NCBI GenBank assembly: GCA_963774455.1 | Contig: CAVZFD010000004.1 | Location: forward strand, 682,001 to 746,000 | Length of the DNA: 64,000 nucleotides | Reading direction: 5' to 3' | Source of the DNA: DATFVA01 sp963774455 | GTDB lineage: Bacteria; Bacteroidota; Ignavibacteria; Ignavibacteriales; Ignavibacteriaceae | In this document: positions 1-8,315 of the stretch, piece by piece | Layout: the number at the start of each line of letters is the position of its first letter | Numbering within the stretch: the first letter of the stretch is position 1 | Program-made: the position numbers and the translations under genes | Notes under the pieces: model-generated | The model's input: only the letters and a program-made list of their open reading frames with translations | Databases searched by the model: none | Told to the model about the DNA's origin: nothing

Positions 1-47
1 TTAATGCATATTGCAGGAGAGCGATATGGGTCCATTTTAGTTAAGAA

Positions 48-64
48 ATCCCGAAGTTCGGGAT
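48..64. repeat. Short perfect inverted repeat upstream of the tricorn-like gene
   Basis: An 8-base arm, ATCCCGAA, is followed by one base and its exact complement, TTCGGGAT. The hairpin lies about 30 bases before the start codon at 94. It could end a gene left of the window or be part of a dispersed intergenic repeat; two other hairpin-like elements occur at 3318-3366 and 7337-7378. No T-run follows it, so a terminator role is weak. Confidence 0.4.
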
Positions 65-93
65 GACATTCTTCAAAATACCGGGAGTGAGTT

Positions 94-3000
94 ATGTTGA
101 GGTATCTAACCTTTTTTGCCAGCCTTATCTTTATTTCAACTTTTTCATATTCGCAGGGTCAGCCGCTGCTGCTGTATCCGTCTATCAATAATGACGGTTC
201 AAAGATTGCATTCTCCTATCAGGGGGATATATGGACGGTATCTTCTGCTGGAGGTAGGGCCGACCGGATCACCGAGCACGAAGGTATTGAGACGTCAAGT
301 GCCTGGAGTCCTGATGGAAATAAAATTACGTTTAACAGCGAGAGATTCGGGAATGCAGATATTTACGTAGTAGATGAACAGGGTGGAATGCCTTTAAGAC
401 TTACATATAATTCTGCCGGCGATGAGGTGAGCAGCTGGTCAAAAAGCGGGAAAATATATTTTACGACAAGAAGAAATTATAATTCGGTTGAATGGTCTCC
501 GGAGATTTATACAGCATTACCTTCAGGCGGTACTCCTGAACGATCAATGGATGCTTTCGGATATGATCCTGCAGAATCTCCCGACGGCAGGTTTGTTGCA
601 TTTACAAAAGGCGACTGCGGCATACCACGCGAAGAGTACCGCGGCTCGGCAAACCGTGATATCTGGCTGTACGACACAAAAGATAAATCATATTCTCAGC
701 TGACATTCTTCGAAGGAAATGATTATTCACCGCAGTGGGGAGGCAATCGTAATCTTTTTTATATCAGTTCTTCCGGCGGGAAATATAATGTTCATAAAAT
801 ATCTCTTGATCAGGAAGGGAAGAAACTCAATGAAAATGCTGTTACAGCCTTTACAGATAATGGTGTGCGTAATTTCAGTGTAAGTGGCGATGGAAATAAG
901 CTCGTCCTTGAAAAGGATATGAATCTCTATACAATAAATTCCGATGGGACAAACCTCGATACGCTTTCAATAGATGTTGCATCGGATTACAAGCTTGATC
1001 CCTATGAGTGGGAGACTTTTACATCTAAAGCATCGGAGTTTTCTCTTTCGCCTGACGGAAAGTATATCGCCCTTGCGGTGCGCGGGGATATTTATGTTAC
1101 TGAGAATGATAAGGATAAAAATCTTACAGTTAATCTGACGAAGAGCCCTTCCCGCGAGGAGAATCCTCAGTGGGTTAATGATTCAACTATCGTATTTGTT
1201 TCGGATGAAGCTGGACAGTTCGATATTTACGCCGTTGCTTCTTCGGATAAGGAGCAGACAAATATTTTCAGAAGCCTGAAGCATAAGGTTGAAAGGATCA
1301 CCAGTACGGATCAGGATGAATCTGAATTAACTGTTTCGCCAGACGGAATGATGATTGCATTCCTGCGCGGCAACGGTCAGCTTATATCTGCAAAGATTGA
1401 TAAGGGCGGAAAGCTTTCTGATGAAAAGATATTATCGGATGACTGGGCGGGAGCGGAAGATATCAGCTGGAGCCCCGATTCAAAGTGGCTCGCATATTCC
1501 AAGGCCGATCTTTATTTCAATAATGAAATTTATATCCAGGCAGCCGACAGCTCGCACGAACCTGTAAATGTAAGTATGCACCCTGCAATGGATACACAGC
1601 CCTTCTGGAGTCCTGATGGTTCAAAGCTTGGTTTTGTTTCTGAAAGGAATAACCGAAGTGCCGACATCTGGTTTGTTTGGCTGAAGAAAGCCGACTGGGA
1701 AAAAACCCAGCAGGACTGGGAGGAAACCGAAAAGCCCAATGATGAGAAGAAGGACAAAAAAGATTCGGCAGAGGTAAAAGAAGTTCAGATCGATTTCCCG
1801 GATATTTATAAGAGGCTGGTACAGGTTACTTCAATGCCGGGCGACGAACGTAATGTTGTTATCTCAGCTGATGGAGAGACATTCTACTTTACTGCACCTT
1901 ATTCATCGGGCAAGGCAAAGAAGCTTGATTACTCGCTCTATAGCATTAAGTGGGATGGTAAGGATTTCGAATCAATTATAAAAGGGAGCGATGCATATTC
2001 CTCGTTAGAACCCGATAAAAAAGTTAAGAATCTTTATCTCTTCAAAGGAGATGGCAAGCTTGTCAAAGTTGACCTGGATAAGAAGAAAGAAGAAGGTCTT
2101 TCTTATTCGGCAAAGATGCAGATTAATTACACCACCGAGCGCGAGCAGATATTTGAAGAATCGTGGAGAATGATAAGGGACGGTTTTTATGATCCCGGGT
2201 TCAACGGGCACGACTGGGATTCGATTAAGGTGAAGTATAAACCATGGGTTATGGCCGCTTCAACAAGCAGGGATTTCAGGTATATGTTCAATATTATGCT
2301 GGGTCAGATAAACGCCAGTCATATGGGAATGTACGGAAGCGATAGGGAGGAAACGCAGAAAGAAGTAACCGGTCTGCTCGGGATAGAAATAAAAAATGCA
2401 GACGGGGGAATTCTTGTGGACCGCATTATCCCTGAAAGTCCTGCCGATAAAACCGAAAGCAAACTATTCGTTGGTGATGTTATTACTAAAGTGAACAGCG
2501 AGCCTGTAGGCGGGAATGTTAATTTCTATTCAAAATTCGTAAACACTGCTGATGAAAGGATGCTGCTCGAAGTAAAATCCGCTGATGGGAAAACGAGGGA
2601 AGTTATTATTCGTCCGGTTAGCAATATCAAAGATCTGCTGTATAATGAATGGGTGCAGGACAGGAAGAAACTGACTGACGAATATTCCGGAGGAAGAATT
2701 GGATATATTCATATTAAGGCGATGGGTTGGGATAGCTTCGAGGAATTCGAGAGAGAGCTTCAGGCAACGGGTTACGGCAAAGATGGGATTGTTGTGGACG
2801 TGCGTTACAACGGCGGCGGATGGACAACTGACTACCTGATGATGGTGCTGAATTACAAGCAGCACGCTTACACGATACCCAGAGGAGCAGCAGATAACCT
2901 TGCAAAAGATCATCTGAAGTTTACGGGATATTATCCTTTAGGAGAAAGACTTCCGTATACAGCATGGATAAAACCAAGTATAGCAATGTGTAATGAAAAC

Positions 3001-3294
3001 AGTTATTCAAATGCCGAAATATTCTCCCATGCATACCAGACACTGGGAATAGGGAAGCTTGTCGGCAAACCTTCATTCGGCGCAGTGATATCAACAGGAG
3101 GCAGAAGCATGGTTGACGGAACGTTTGTCCGTCTCCCCGGCAGAGGCTGGTATGTGAAGAAGACCGGCAACGATATGGAAGACGAACCCGCCACCCCTGA
3201 TTTCATTGTGGAGAATACACCAGATTACCGTGCAAAGGGCACCGACGCCCAGCTTAAAAAGGCAGTCGACGAACTTATGAAGCAGCTGAAGTAA
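94..3294 (+). CDS. Secreted tricorn-like S41 peptidase with beta-propeller and PDZ domains
   Basis: This is a 1066-residue exported protease of the tricorn/S41 family, likely acting on peptides or misfolded proteins in the periplasm. A signal peptide (residues 1-20, ending near SYSQG) is followed by two blocks of PD40/WD40-like blades, recognisable by repeated SPDG motifs (for example WSPDGNKI), through about residue 560. A Lys/Glu-rich linker follows, then further propeller sequence. A PDZ domain lies near residues 765-860 and the S41 domain near 875-1050. The segment NENSYSNAEIF carries the probable catalytic Ser972. The length suits a tricorn protease. It starts at ATG 94; GGGAG lies upstream. 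It appears to stand alone, since the next clear gene on this strand begins 800 bases later. The family is clear; the substrate is unknown. Confidence 0.92.
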   Translation: MLRYLTFFASLIFISTFSYSQGQPLLLYPSINNDGSKIAFSYQGDIWTVSSAGGRADRITEHEGIETSSAWSPDGNKITFNSERFGNADIYVVDEQGGMPLRLTYNSAGDEVSSWSKSGKIYFTTRRNYNSVEWSPEIYTALPSGGTPERSMDAFGYDPAESPDGRFVAFTKGDCGIPREEYRGSANRDIWLYDTKDKSYSQLTFFEGNDYSPQWGGNRNLFYISSSGGKYNVHKISLDQEGKKLNENAVTAFTDNGVRNFSVSGDGNKLVLEKDMNLYTINSDGTNLDTLSIDVASDYKLDPYEWETFTSKASEFSLSPDGKYIALAVRGDIYVTENDKDKNLTVNLTKSPSREENPQWVNDSTIVFVSDEAGQFDIYAVASSDKEQTNIFRSLKHKVERITSTDQDESELTVSPDGMMIAFLRGNGQLISAKIDKGGKLSDEKILSDDWAGAEDISWSPDSKWLAYSKADLYFNNEIYIQAADSSHEPVNVSMHPAMDTQPFWSPDGSKLGFVSERNNRSADIWFVWLKKADWEKTQQDWEETEKPNDEKKDKKDSAEVKEVQIDFPDIYKRLVQVTSMPGDERNVVISADGETFYFTAPYSSGKAKKLDYSLYSIKWDGKDFESIIKGSDAYSSLEPDKKVKNLYLFKGDGKLVKVDLDKKKEEGLSYSAKMQINYTTEREQIFEESWRMIRDGFYDPGFNGHDWDSIKVKYKPWVMAASTSRDFRYMFNIMLGQINASHMGMYGSDREETQKEVTGLLGIEIKNADGGILVDRIIPESPADKTESKLFVGDVITKVNSEPVGGNVNFYSKFVNTADERMLLEVKSADGKTREVIIRPVSNIKDLLYNEWVQDRKKLTDEYSGGRIGYIHIKAMGWDSFEEFERELQATGYGKDGIVVDVRYNGGGWTTDYLMMVLNYKQHAYTIPRGAADNLAKDHLKFTGYYPLGERLPYTAWIKPSIAMCNENSYSNAEIFSHAYQTLGIGKLVGKPSFGAVISTGGRSMVDGTFVRLPGRGWYVKKTGNDMEDEPATPDFIVENTPDYRAKGTDAQLKKAVDELMKQLK

Positions 3295-3624
3295 ACTGAT
3301 GTCACCATTATTATATCATTTCGATCCCCACTCATTCAGGATACATATGAGAGTCGGGGTAGAAATCTAAAAAATTACTGAAGCGCAATCATGTAAGGTG
3401 AAACGCTGTTTCGCTTATAGAAGAAACATATAGTACGACCAGTCTCGACAAAGTCAGTAATGCTGTTTCGCTCAAAAACAGAAATTCCAAAAATAAGGAC
3501 GGTGGAGTCATAAGTCTGTAGGGATCAAACTATTGTAGTACAGCTTTCATTCCAAAGTACCAGCACAAGCTTATAGAGGCTAAACTATAGTTATAGAAAA
3601 TCATCTCTGCCGGTGATACTCGTG
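3295..3624. other. Intergenic stretch without a recognisable gene
   Basis: About 330 bases with no frame that reads as a protein. It contains the imperfect inverted repeat at 3318-3366 and two copies of the word GCTGTTTCGCT about 60 bases apart. Together with the remnant on the minus strand at 3625-3885, it looks like decayed or non-functional DNA rather than a regulatory region. Confidence 0.5.
3318..3366. repeat. Imperfect inverted repeat, possible dispersed intergenic element
   Basis: The left arm at 3318-3333 (ATTTCGATCCCCACTC) pairs with the right arm at 3351-3366 (GAGTCGGGGTAGAAAT) with only two or three mismatches, around a 17-base loop. The words ATTTCGA and GAAAT recall the element at 7337-7363 (TCATCTCGACC...GGGAGAAAC). 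This suggests two degenerate copies of one family; that relationship is inferred by eye. Confidence 0.4.
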
Positions 3625-3885
3625 TCAAGGTTTAAGTTTTTTTGGCTTGGATAACGATACCACAAGACAGGCTGCTGCAAGTAGAAGTGAAATTGGACCG
3701 AACAAAAGCCGCTCTTCAGAACTTTCTGAAGCAAAGTTGCCAAGCATATTCAGGAACAGGAAAGCTGTGATCACCCATGATAGGACCCTAATTATTCTTG
3801 ACGGGGGCAATCGTTGAGTTAATAAACGCCGCCGGACATATCCTATGGGTGTATATCTGTGATCATACGTTCCCCGAAGCTGCAA
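3625..3885 (-). pseudogene. Small membrane-protein fragment, probably the C-terminal remnant of a longer gene
   Basis: The frame encodes up to 86 residues with two hydrophobic segments (around VLSWVITAFLFLNMLGN and LLFGPISLLLAAACLVVSL) and a Lys-rich end. The pattern looks like the last two helices of a small integral membrane protein. There is no ATG: the only start is a TTG at 3885, and a stop codon lies four codons upstream. The surrounding DNA codes for nothing else. A truncated gene is more likely than a complete one, but a genuine short membrane protein cannot be excluded. No function can be assigned. Confidence 0.35.
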
Positions 3886-4099
3886 CCATTCCGCATCTTA
3901 AAATACCCGCCGTCTTATTGTCCCGGAGTCCTTTCCCTAAAGAGGAGTCACACGTTTAATAGATAAAGTGTCAGGGGTGACTTGATATTTATCCGGTTAT
4001 ATTTTAATTAACATCACCATGGAGGGTATCTGTTTCTTGTACCGGCAGCGAGTATTTTTTTATATTTATGTGTGATTTTAAAATTAAGCTGTAAACATA

Positions 4100-4798
4100 T
4101 TGGATAACCTCGACGGAATTGTTTCTCTTTTAATTGCCTGTATAGAGATTGTTCTTTTTGTCAATCTTGTAATATTTGCTGATAAGAATAAAGGAAATAT
4201 TCTGATATTCTTTATTATTCTGCTGCTCGCCGGCTACCAGGTTCTGGAATACTTCATCTGCGGCATCGGTGTGAAATCATCCGATACGGCCTACATTGCT
4301 TTTGATGTTATTTCTTTCCTCCCTCCGCTGAGCTTTTTGCTGGTATTAAGTTACCTTAAGATAAGGAGCAAATTAAAACCGCTGATCTTTCTTCCGGCTA
4401 TGTTTTTTATCGCCTACTACAGTTCTGTAATAAATGAGTTTGCGGTGGTTAAGTGTTCTGTTCTTTATGCTTCTTATAATTATCCGCTCGGCACCTTGTA
4501 TGGTGCGTTTTATTACCTTCCTATATTTATCTCATTTTTCCTATTATACGATAATCTTAATAACAGGGATTTCCCGGTAAAGCAAACACGGCTCTTAATA
4601 ATAGGTCACTATTTTATTATTGTCCCGGTTATAGCATCTTTTATCCTTCTTTTATTAAATTTACCCGGTTTGCTGAGCGTTATAGAGAGTATCCTTTGTA
4701 AGTTTGCATTTGGGTACGCAGTTGCGCTTGGATTTTATACTTTAAACAATAACAACAGGAATAACATTTCTGATACCGAAATCCTGCCGACATCTTGA
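4100..4798 (+). CDS. Seven-helix membrane protein of unknown function
   Basis: This 232-residue protein is almost entirely hydrophobic, with about seven predicted membrane helices and a polar Asn-rich tail (NNNNRNN) in the cytoplasm. The layout resembles the 7TM sensor regions found at the front of some histidine kinases and GGDEF proteins, but no output domain follows. The start is a TTG at 4100 with no clear ribosome-binding site; the first helix begins by residue 7, so a much later start would remove it. It lies 18 bases before the next small gene and may be cotranscribed with it. I do not recognise the family, and the membrane topology is the only supported statement. Confidence 0.6.
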   Translation: MDNLDGIVSLLIACIEIVLFVNLVIFADKNKGNILIFFIILLLAGYQVLEYFICGIGVKSSDTAYIAFDVISFLPPLSFLLVLSYLKIRSKLKPLIFLPAMFFIAYYSSVINEFAVVKCSVLYASYNYPLGTLYGAFYYLPIFISFFLLYDNLNNRDFPVKQTRLLIIGHYFIIVPVIASFILLLLNLPGLLSVIESILCKFAFGYAVALGFYTLNNNNRNNISDTEILPTS

Positions 4799-4816
4799 AA
4801 TAATAAGAACTTCGAA

Positions 4817-5149
4817 ATGAATGAGATTATATTGAACATCTACCTCATCATTAATAATAACCTAGTGGAAGAGTTCCGGGCGGTGGCATATGAGCGTGAA
4901 GGCGGCGACGATAATAAGATTAAATTCCTGAAGAGCCGCGCGAAGGAGGATTTTGAATCAGCTTACCGCTTCGATGCTCCGAGGGATAAGTACGGCCGTT
5001 TTATGAATTATAACCGCTTTGCAAAGCTTGAGAAGCGGGGAATGCAGTTTCAGTTGTTTGAAGAGATCTTTTCAAATTTTAATTTGCCTGAAAAACCTTT
5101 GATTTGTGTCACCCCAGTGGTGGATGGTAAAATGCTGGCCGGGGAATAG
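4817..5149 (+). CDS. Small cytoplasmic protein of unknown function
   Basis: A 110-residue, charged, soluble protein with no signal peptide or membrane segment. The middle is rich in Lys, Arg and Asp (for example RAKEDFESAYRFDAPRDKYGRF) and the end is more hydrophobic. It follows the membrane protein by 18 bases and precedes the debranching enzyme by about 25 bases, so the three may form one transcript. Codon use looks like that of the neighbours. I do not recognise a family. Confidence 0.55.
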   Translation: MNEIILNIYLIINNNLVEEFRAVAYEREGGDDNKIKFLKSRAKEDFESAYRFDAPRDKYGRFMNYNRFAKLEKRGMQFQLFEEIFSNFNLPEKPLICVTPVVDGKMLAGE

Positions 5150-5173
5150 ATCACATCATGATTGCTTAACCAG

Positions 5174-7273
5174 ATGAAATTTTATAGGATAATTAGTTGT
5201 ATCATTTTAACAATATTAATTTGCAATAAAATTACAGGTGCAGAGTTGTTTGTCGCTGACAAAAAAATGAAAACAAGTAAGAAGCAGATAGAGTTCCTTC
5301 ATCATCTGCAGGAACTTGATAAGATTTATTCCGATAAGAAACTCGGTTCTTTTACTGAGGACGGTAAAACTTTTTTCCGTCTTTTTTCTACGTCGGCTGA
5401 AAATGTTTCGCTGGTGCTGTTTGATGATCCCGCAGATGAGAACGGCACCGTGTATGAGATGATGAAGGATCAGGACTGCGTGTGGGAGACTGTGCTTGAC
5501 GGCGAGCTTTATGGAAAATATTATAACTATAAGGTCCGGCAGCCCGATGCAGAGCCTGTGCTGTGCATCGATCCATATTCGCGGGCAGTGGCTTCTTATA
5601 ACACTTACTTCACGCCGCGGCATTCGATTGTGGTGAAGGAGGGCGAGTACGACTGGGAAGGCGATGAGTGGATAAGACGCGACTGGCGCGATCTTATCAT
5701 ATATGAGATGCATGTGCGGGATATGACTGAAGATAAAAGTTCGGGCGTTGAGGAGAGAGGTACTTACAGGGGACTAACAGAAACGGGTAAGACCGGCGGA
5801 CTGAGCTATATCAAATCTCTTGGTGTCAATACGGTTGAGCTGCTGCCTTCGCAGGAATTTGCGAATATCGAAAGTCCCTTTAAAGATTCACTGAACGGAA
5901 GGCTTAATTCGTGGAATCCTTACGAGCGAAACCACTGGGGATATATGACGACAGCTTTCTTCGCGCCCGAAAGCTATTACAGCGAAAGAACGGATGAGAT
6001 TAAATGGAATACCTGGACCGGCACCGATGCGCGGCAGATAAATGATTTTAAGGATATGGTGAAGGCATTCCATAAAGCGGGTATAGCCGTGATGATGGAC
6101 GTGGTTTATAATCATATTTCCGAATATGAGAACGGTAACCTGAAGGAGATTGATAGGGATTATTATTTCAGGCTGGATGAGAAGGGACATTTTATAGCGC
6201 AGAGCGGAACGGGGAACGACATTAAAACCGAGCGGCCTATGATGCGACGGATGATTGTGGAGAGTGTTCTTTACTGTATGAAAGAGTATCATATAGATGG
6301 CTTCCGGTTTGATCTTGGAAAGCTGATCGACTGGGAAACGATTGAGGCGGTAATGCACGAAGCGCAGAAGGTAAATCCCGACGTTGTGTTTGTCTGCGAA
6401 CCATGGGGCGGCGGGTACGATCCAACGGGATTTTCGCTACGGGGATGGGGGTCGTGGAATGACCAGATACGTAACGGTGTGAAGGGAGAAAATCCTGTTA
6501 ACAACCTGGGATGGATATTCGGGAAGTGGTACGGGAACAATGATCCCGCCCGCATAAAAAGCTACGTGAACGGCACGCTTGTGAGAGATACGCTGGGATT
6601 GTTTCAGAAGAAGGAGCACTCGGTAAATTATCTTGAATCTCACGACGGCTATACGCTGGGAGATTTTATCCGTATAGGACTGGGGAACGTGAAGCCGGAT
6701 GAGGTGATAGCTGATGTCTATGATAATGCGAAGCTTACTCCCGAACAGTTGAAACTGAATAAGCTGGGGGCCTTGTTCCTGCTTACTTCTCAGGGAATGA
6801 CAATGATACACGCGGGACAGGAATTTGCTCGCAGCAAGGTGATCCCGAAAGATATTAATGTGCATGATGAGGAGAAGGGAAGGCTGGATCATAACAGCTA
6901 TAACAAGGACAACGAAACCAATTACATCAATTATGAATATGCTGAAATGAATGCGGAGCTGGTGGATTACTACAAGGGCCTGATTGAATTACGAAACAGG
7001 TACAATGCTTTCAGAAGAGCGGGTTATGAAGATATTACGTTTTATGATATAAAGGATAACCAGTTCGCACTGGGGTATGATCTTAAATATGAGGGTGATG
7101 AGTTTGTAGTTTTGTTTAACGCACATCCAGAAAGTGAAGAGGAATTTCACCTGCCTAAAGGCGAATGGGAGGTTCTGGTATCACCGGAAAAAGCCGGCAT
7201 CGAATCCCAGGGAAATGTGGTTTCTGAAATCGAGGTTAAACCTTCTTCCGGCTACGTCCTAAAGAGGATTTAA
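5174..7273 (+). CDS. Secreted GH13 alpha-1,6-glucan debranching enzyme (pullulanase/isoamylase type)
   Basis: This enzyme should hydrolyse alpha-1,6 branch points of glycogen, starch or pullulan. An N-terminal signal peptide (hydrophobic IISCIILTILICNKI) indicates export. A CBM48-like beta-sandwich lies at about residues 55-140 and the GH13 barrel at about 155-600, with an all-beta C-terminal domain after it. Numbering from ATG 5174, the catalytic residues are visible: nucleophile Asp380 in FRFDLG, acid/base Glu409 in VFVCEPWGGG and stabilising Asp491 in ESHDGYT. The segment NHWGYMTTAFF replaces the YNWGYDP of classical type I pullulanases and looks more like isoamylases. I chose ATG 5174 over TTG 5162 because the signal peptide then begins properly. 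The fold is certain; the exact specificity is not. Confidence 0.9.
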   Translation: MKFYRIISCIILTILICNKITGAELFVADKKMKTSKKQIEFLHHLQELDKIYSDKKLGSFTEDGKTFFRLFSTSAENVSLVLFDDPADENGTVYEMMKDQDCVWETVLDGELYGKYYNYKVRQPDAEPVLCIDPYSRAVASYNTYFTPRHSIVVKEGEYDWEGDEWIRRDWRDLIIYEMHVRDMTEDKSSGVEERGTYRGLTETGKTGGLSYIKSLGVNTVELLPSQEFANIESPFKDSLNGRLNSWNPYERNHWGYMTTAFFAPESYYSERTDEIKWNTWTGTDARQINDFKDMVKAFHKAGIAVMMDVVYNHISEYENGNLKEIDRDYYFRLDEKGHFIAQSGTGNDIKTERPMMRRMIVESVLYCMKEYHIDGFRFDLGKLIDWETIEAVMHEAQKVNPDVVFVCEPWGGGYDPTGFSLRGWGSWNDQIRNGVKGENPVNNLGWIFGKWYGNNDPARIKSYVNGTLVRDTLGLFQKKEHSVNYLESHDGYTLGDFIRIGLGNVKPDEVIADVYDNAKLTPEQLKLNKLGALFLLTSQGMTMIHAGQEFARSKVIPKDINVHDEEKGRLDHNSYNKDNETNYINYEYAEMNAELVDYYKGLIELRNRYNAFRRAGYEDITFYDIKDNQFALGYDLKYEGDEFVVLFNAHPESEEEFHLPKGEWEVLVSPEKAGIESQGNVVSEIEVKPSSGYVLKRI

Positions 7274-7336
7274 TATTGAAAATTTCAGATTGAAAAATGG
7301 AATTCCAACCACATCGGCATTTTTGCCTACCAGCTT

Positions 7337-7378
7337 GTCATCTCGACCGCAGGGAGAAACCTTGTAATGTAGGTTTTC
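7337..7378. repeat. Degenerate intergenic repeat with hairpin
   Basis: The stretch begins with GTCATCTCGACCGCAGGGAG, a word that I associate with dispersed intergenic repeats in Bacteroidetes/Ignavibacteria genomes (from memory, not searched). It continues into a hairpin in which AAACCT at 7357-7362 pairs with AGGTTT at 7371-7376. It sits between the debranching enzyme and the CPY-repeat gene and may act as a weak terminator or simply be a repeat copy. Confidence 0.4.
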
Positions 7379-7468
7379 TGTGATATAAGGAAATTTCCTG
7401 TTGCTTTAAGTCTTATTTTTCTTATTTTACAAGAGAAAATTCCCTTAACAACAAAAGAACGGTGCTCT

Positions 7469-7834
7469 ATGAAAAACATTTCATTAGTTCTTATGGCATT
7501 TATTTTAACTTTAACATTTACTGCATCTGATATAGTTGTTGAAAAGGGGAATAAACCCGATGCTTCAAATAAATGCCCTTATCTTCAGCAGCAGCAGAGC
7601 CATTCGCAGCTTGAATGTCCTTATCTTATCGGAAGGGAACATGGTTCAGCCCATCCTTCTATCAAAGAAAACGGCGAATCAGAATCCGGCGGGTGTCCTT
7701 ACCTTGAAGGACAAACGAGCGATTGTCCCTATATGAATGGAAGTGCCGGTGAATGCCCTTACCTGAAAGAGCATGGTGAAGAGGTAAATAGGGTAATTGA
7801 AACACATCCGCTTCCGGAGGGGAAGAATACTTAG
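7469..7834 (+). CDS. Small secreted protein with five CPY[L/M] motifs
   Basis: A 121-residue protein with a signal peptide (residues 1-20, ending TFTAS) and a mature part that is polar and low in complexity. It contains exactly five cysteines, each in the context CPY followed by Leu or Met (NKCPYL, LECPYL, GGCPYL, SDCPYM, GECPYL). The regular Cys-Pro-Tyr spacing suggests a metal or haem ligand set, or an unfolded substrate of thiol chemistry; this is inference only. The ATG at 7469 follows an A-rich leader with no strong ribosome-binding site. The sigma-54 unit starting at 7991 lies downstream on the same strand, but the two are separated by a purine tract and a promoter. No named family is recognised. 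Confidence 0.75.
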   Translation: MKNISLVLMAFILTLTFTASDIVVEKGNKPDASNKCPYLQQQQSHSQLECPYLIGREHGSAHPSIKENGESESGGCPYLEGQTSDCPYMNGSAGECPYLKEHGEEVNRVIETHPLPEGKNT

Positions 7835-7837
7835 GTC

Positions 7838-7878
7838 AAGGAAAAAGTAAAAAGGAAAAGGGAAAAAGGAAAAAGTAA
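7838..7878. repeat. Purine-rich GGAAAAAG microsatellite-like tract
   Basis: Forty-one bases are almost pure purine on the plus strand, made of imperfect repeats of GGAAAAAG, including two copies of AAGGAAAAAGTAA-like units. It lies directly after the stop codon of the CPY-repeat gene. It is probably a slippage-prone simple repeat; a regulatory role is not shown. Confidence 0.7.
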
Positions 7879-7952
7879 CCCGTACCCAGCATTCGACTAT
7901 TTGGTCGTATCTGTGACTCTTAAGGTCGCTTCCTCCGTATAAATTCCGCCTT

Positions 7953-7966
7953 ATAACGCCCATATA
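7953..7966 (+). promoter_or_regulatory. Candidate activator site shared with 12882-12895
   Basis: The 14-base word ATAACGCCCATATA begins 38 bases upstream of the sigma-54 promoter at 7991. A copy with one difference begins 68 bases upstream of the second sigma-54 promoter at 12950. A conserved word at both promoters is what an NtrC-type activator site would look like, and the activator gene lies between them. The spacing differs by 30 bases, near three helical turns. This is inference from two sites. Confidence 0.35.
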
Positions 7967-7990
7967 TATCCTAATCTTATGCTAGCTCGA

Positions 7991-8005
7991 TGGCACTCTG
8001 TTTGT
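7991..8005 (+). promoter_or_regulatory. Sigma-54 (-24/-12) promoter for the EF-hand/barrel unit
   Basis: TGGCAC, five bases, then TTGT gives the exact spacing of the sigma-54 consensus TGGCACG-N4-TTGC, with the last C replaced by T. Transcription would start near 8017, leaving a very short leader that carries GGAGG just before the ATG at 8028. The same arrangement is present at 12950. Confidence 0.75.
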
Positions 8006-8027
8006 CGGCCTATTTGCGGAGGTAAAT

Positions 8028-8315
8028 ATGAAGACACTTATATCTGCCGCAATATTGTTCATCCTTTTCTCTGTTCCTATTCTGGCACAGGAGAGCGACA
8101 GTACACAGACACGAAAAAAGGCAGTCGTTAAAACAGAGGAAATGCAAAAAGAAGCAGTGACCGCAAGGAAACGAAATAAAGATGTATTCATTGATAAAGA
8201 TGGCGACGGTATTTGCGATCAGCGTGTTAAAGGTCTGCTGTTTGAAAAATTGCGGAAGCGGCAAAGGGCGGGACAAAACGGCGGCGGCGGACACCAGGGC
8301 GGACGGGGGCGGTAA
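8028..8315 (+). CDS. Small secreted protein with EF-hand-like loop and Gly/Arg-rich tail
   Basis: A 95-residue protein with a signal peptide (residues 1-20, ending PILAQ), a basic and polar middle, one calcium-loop-like motif (DKDGDGICD, about residues 56-64) and a C-terminal tail of Gly, His and Arg. The DxDxDGxxD pattern is that of EF-hand, dockerin or thrombospondin type 3 loops, so calcium binding outside the cytoplasm is likely but unproven. The gene at 13020 encodes a protein of the same design. GGAGG precedes the ATG by a few bases. The stop codon overlaps the next start (TAATG), so it is translationally coupled to the barrel gene. Expression should depend on the sigma-54 promoter at 7991. 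Confidence 0.85.
   Translation: MKTLISAAILFILFSVPILAQESDSTQTRKKAVVKTEEMQKEAVTARKRNKDVFIDKDGDGICDQRVKGLLFEKLRKRQRAGQNGGGGHQGGRGR

Noticed and set aside
4100..4798. Histidine kinase N-terminal sensor
   Set aside because: The seven-helix region is similar in layout, but the protein ends without HisKA or any output domain.
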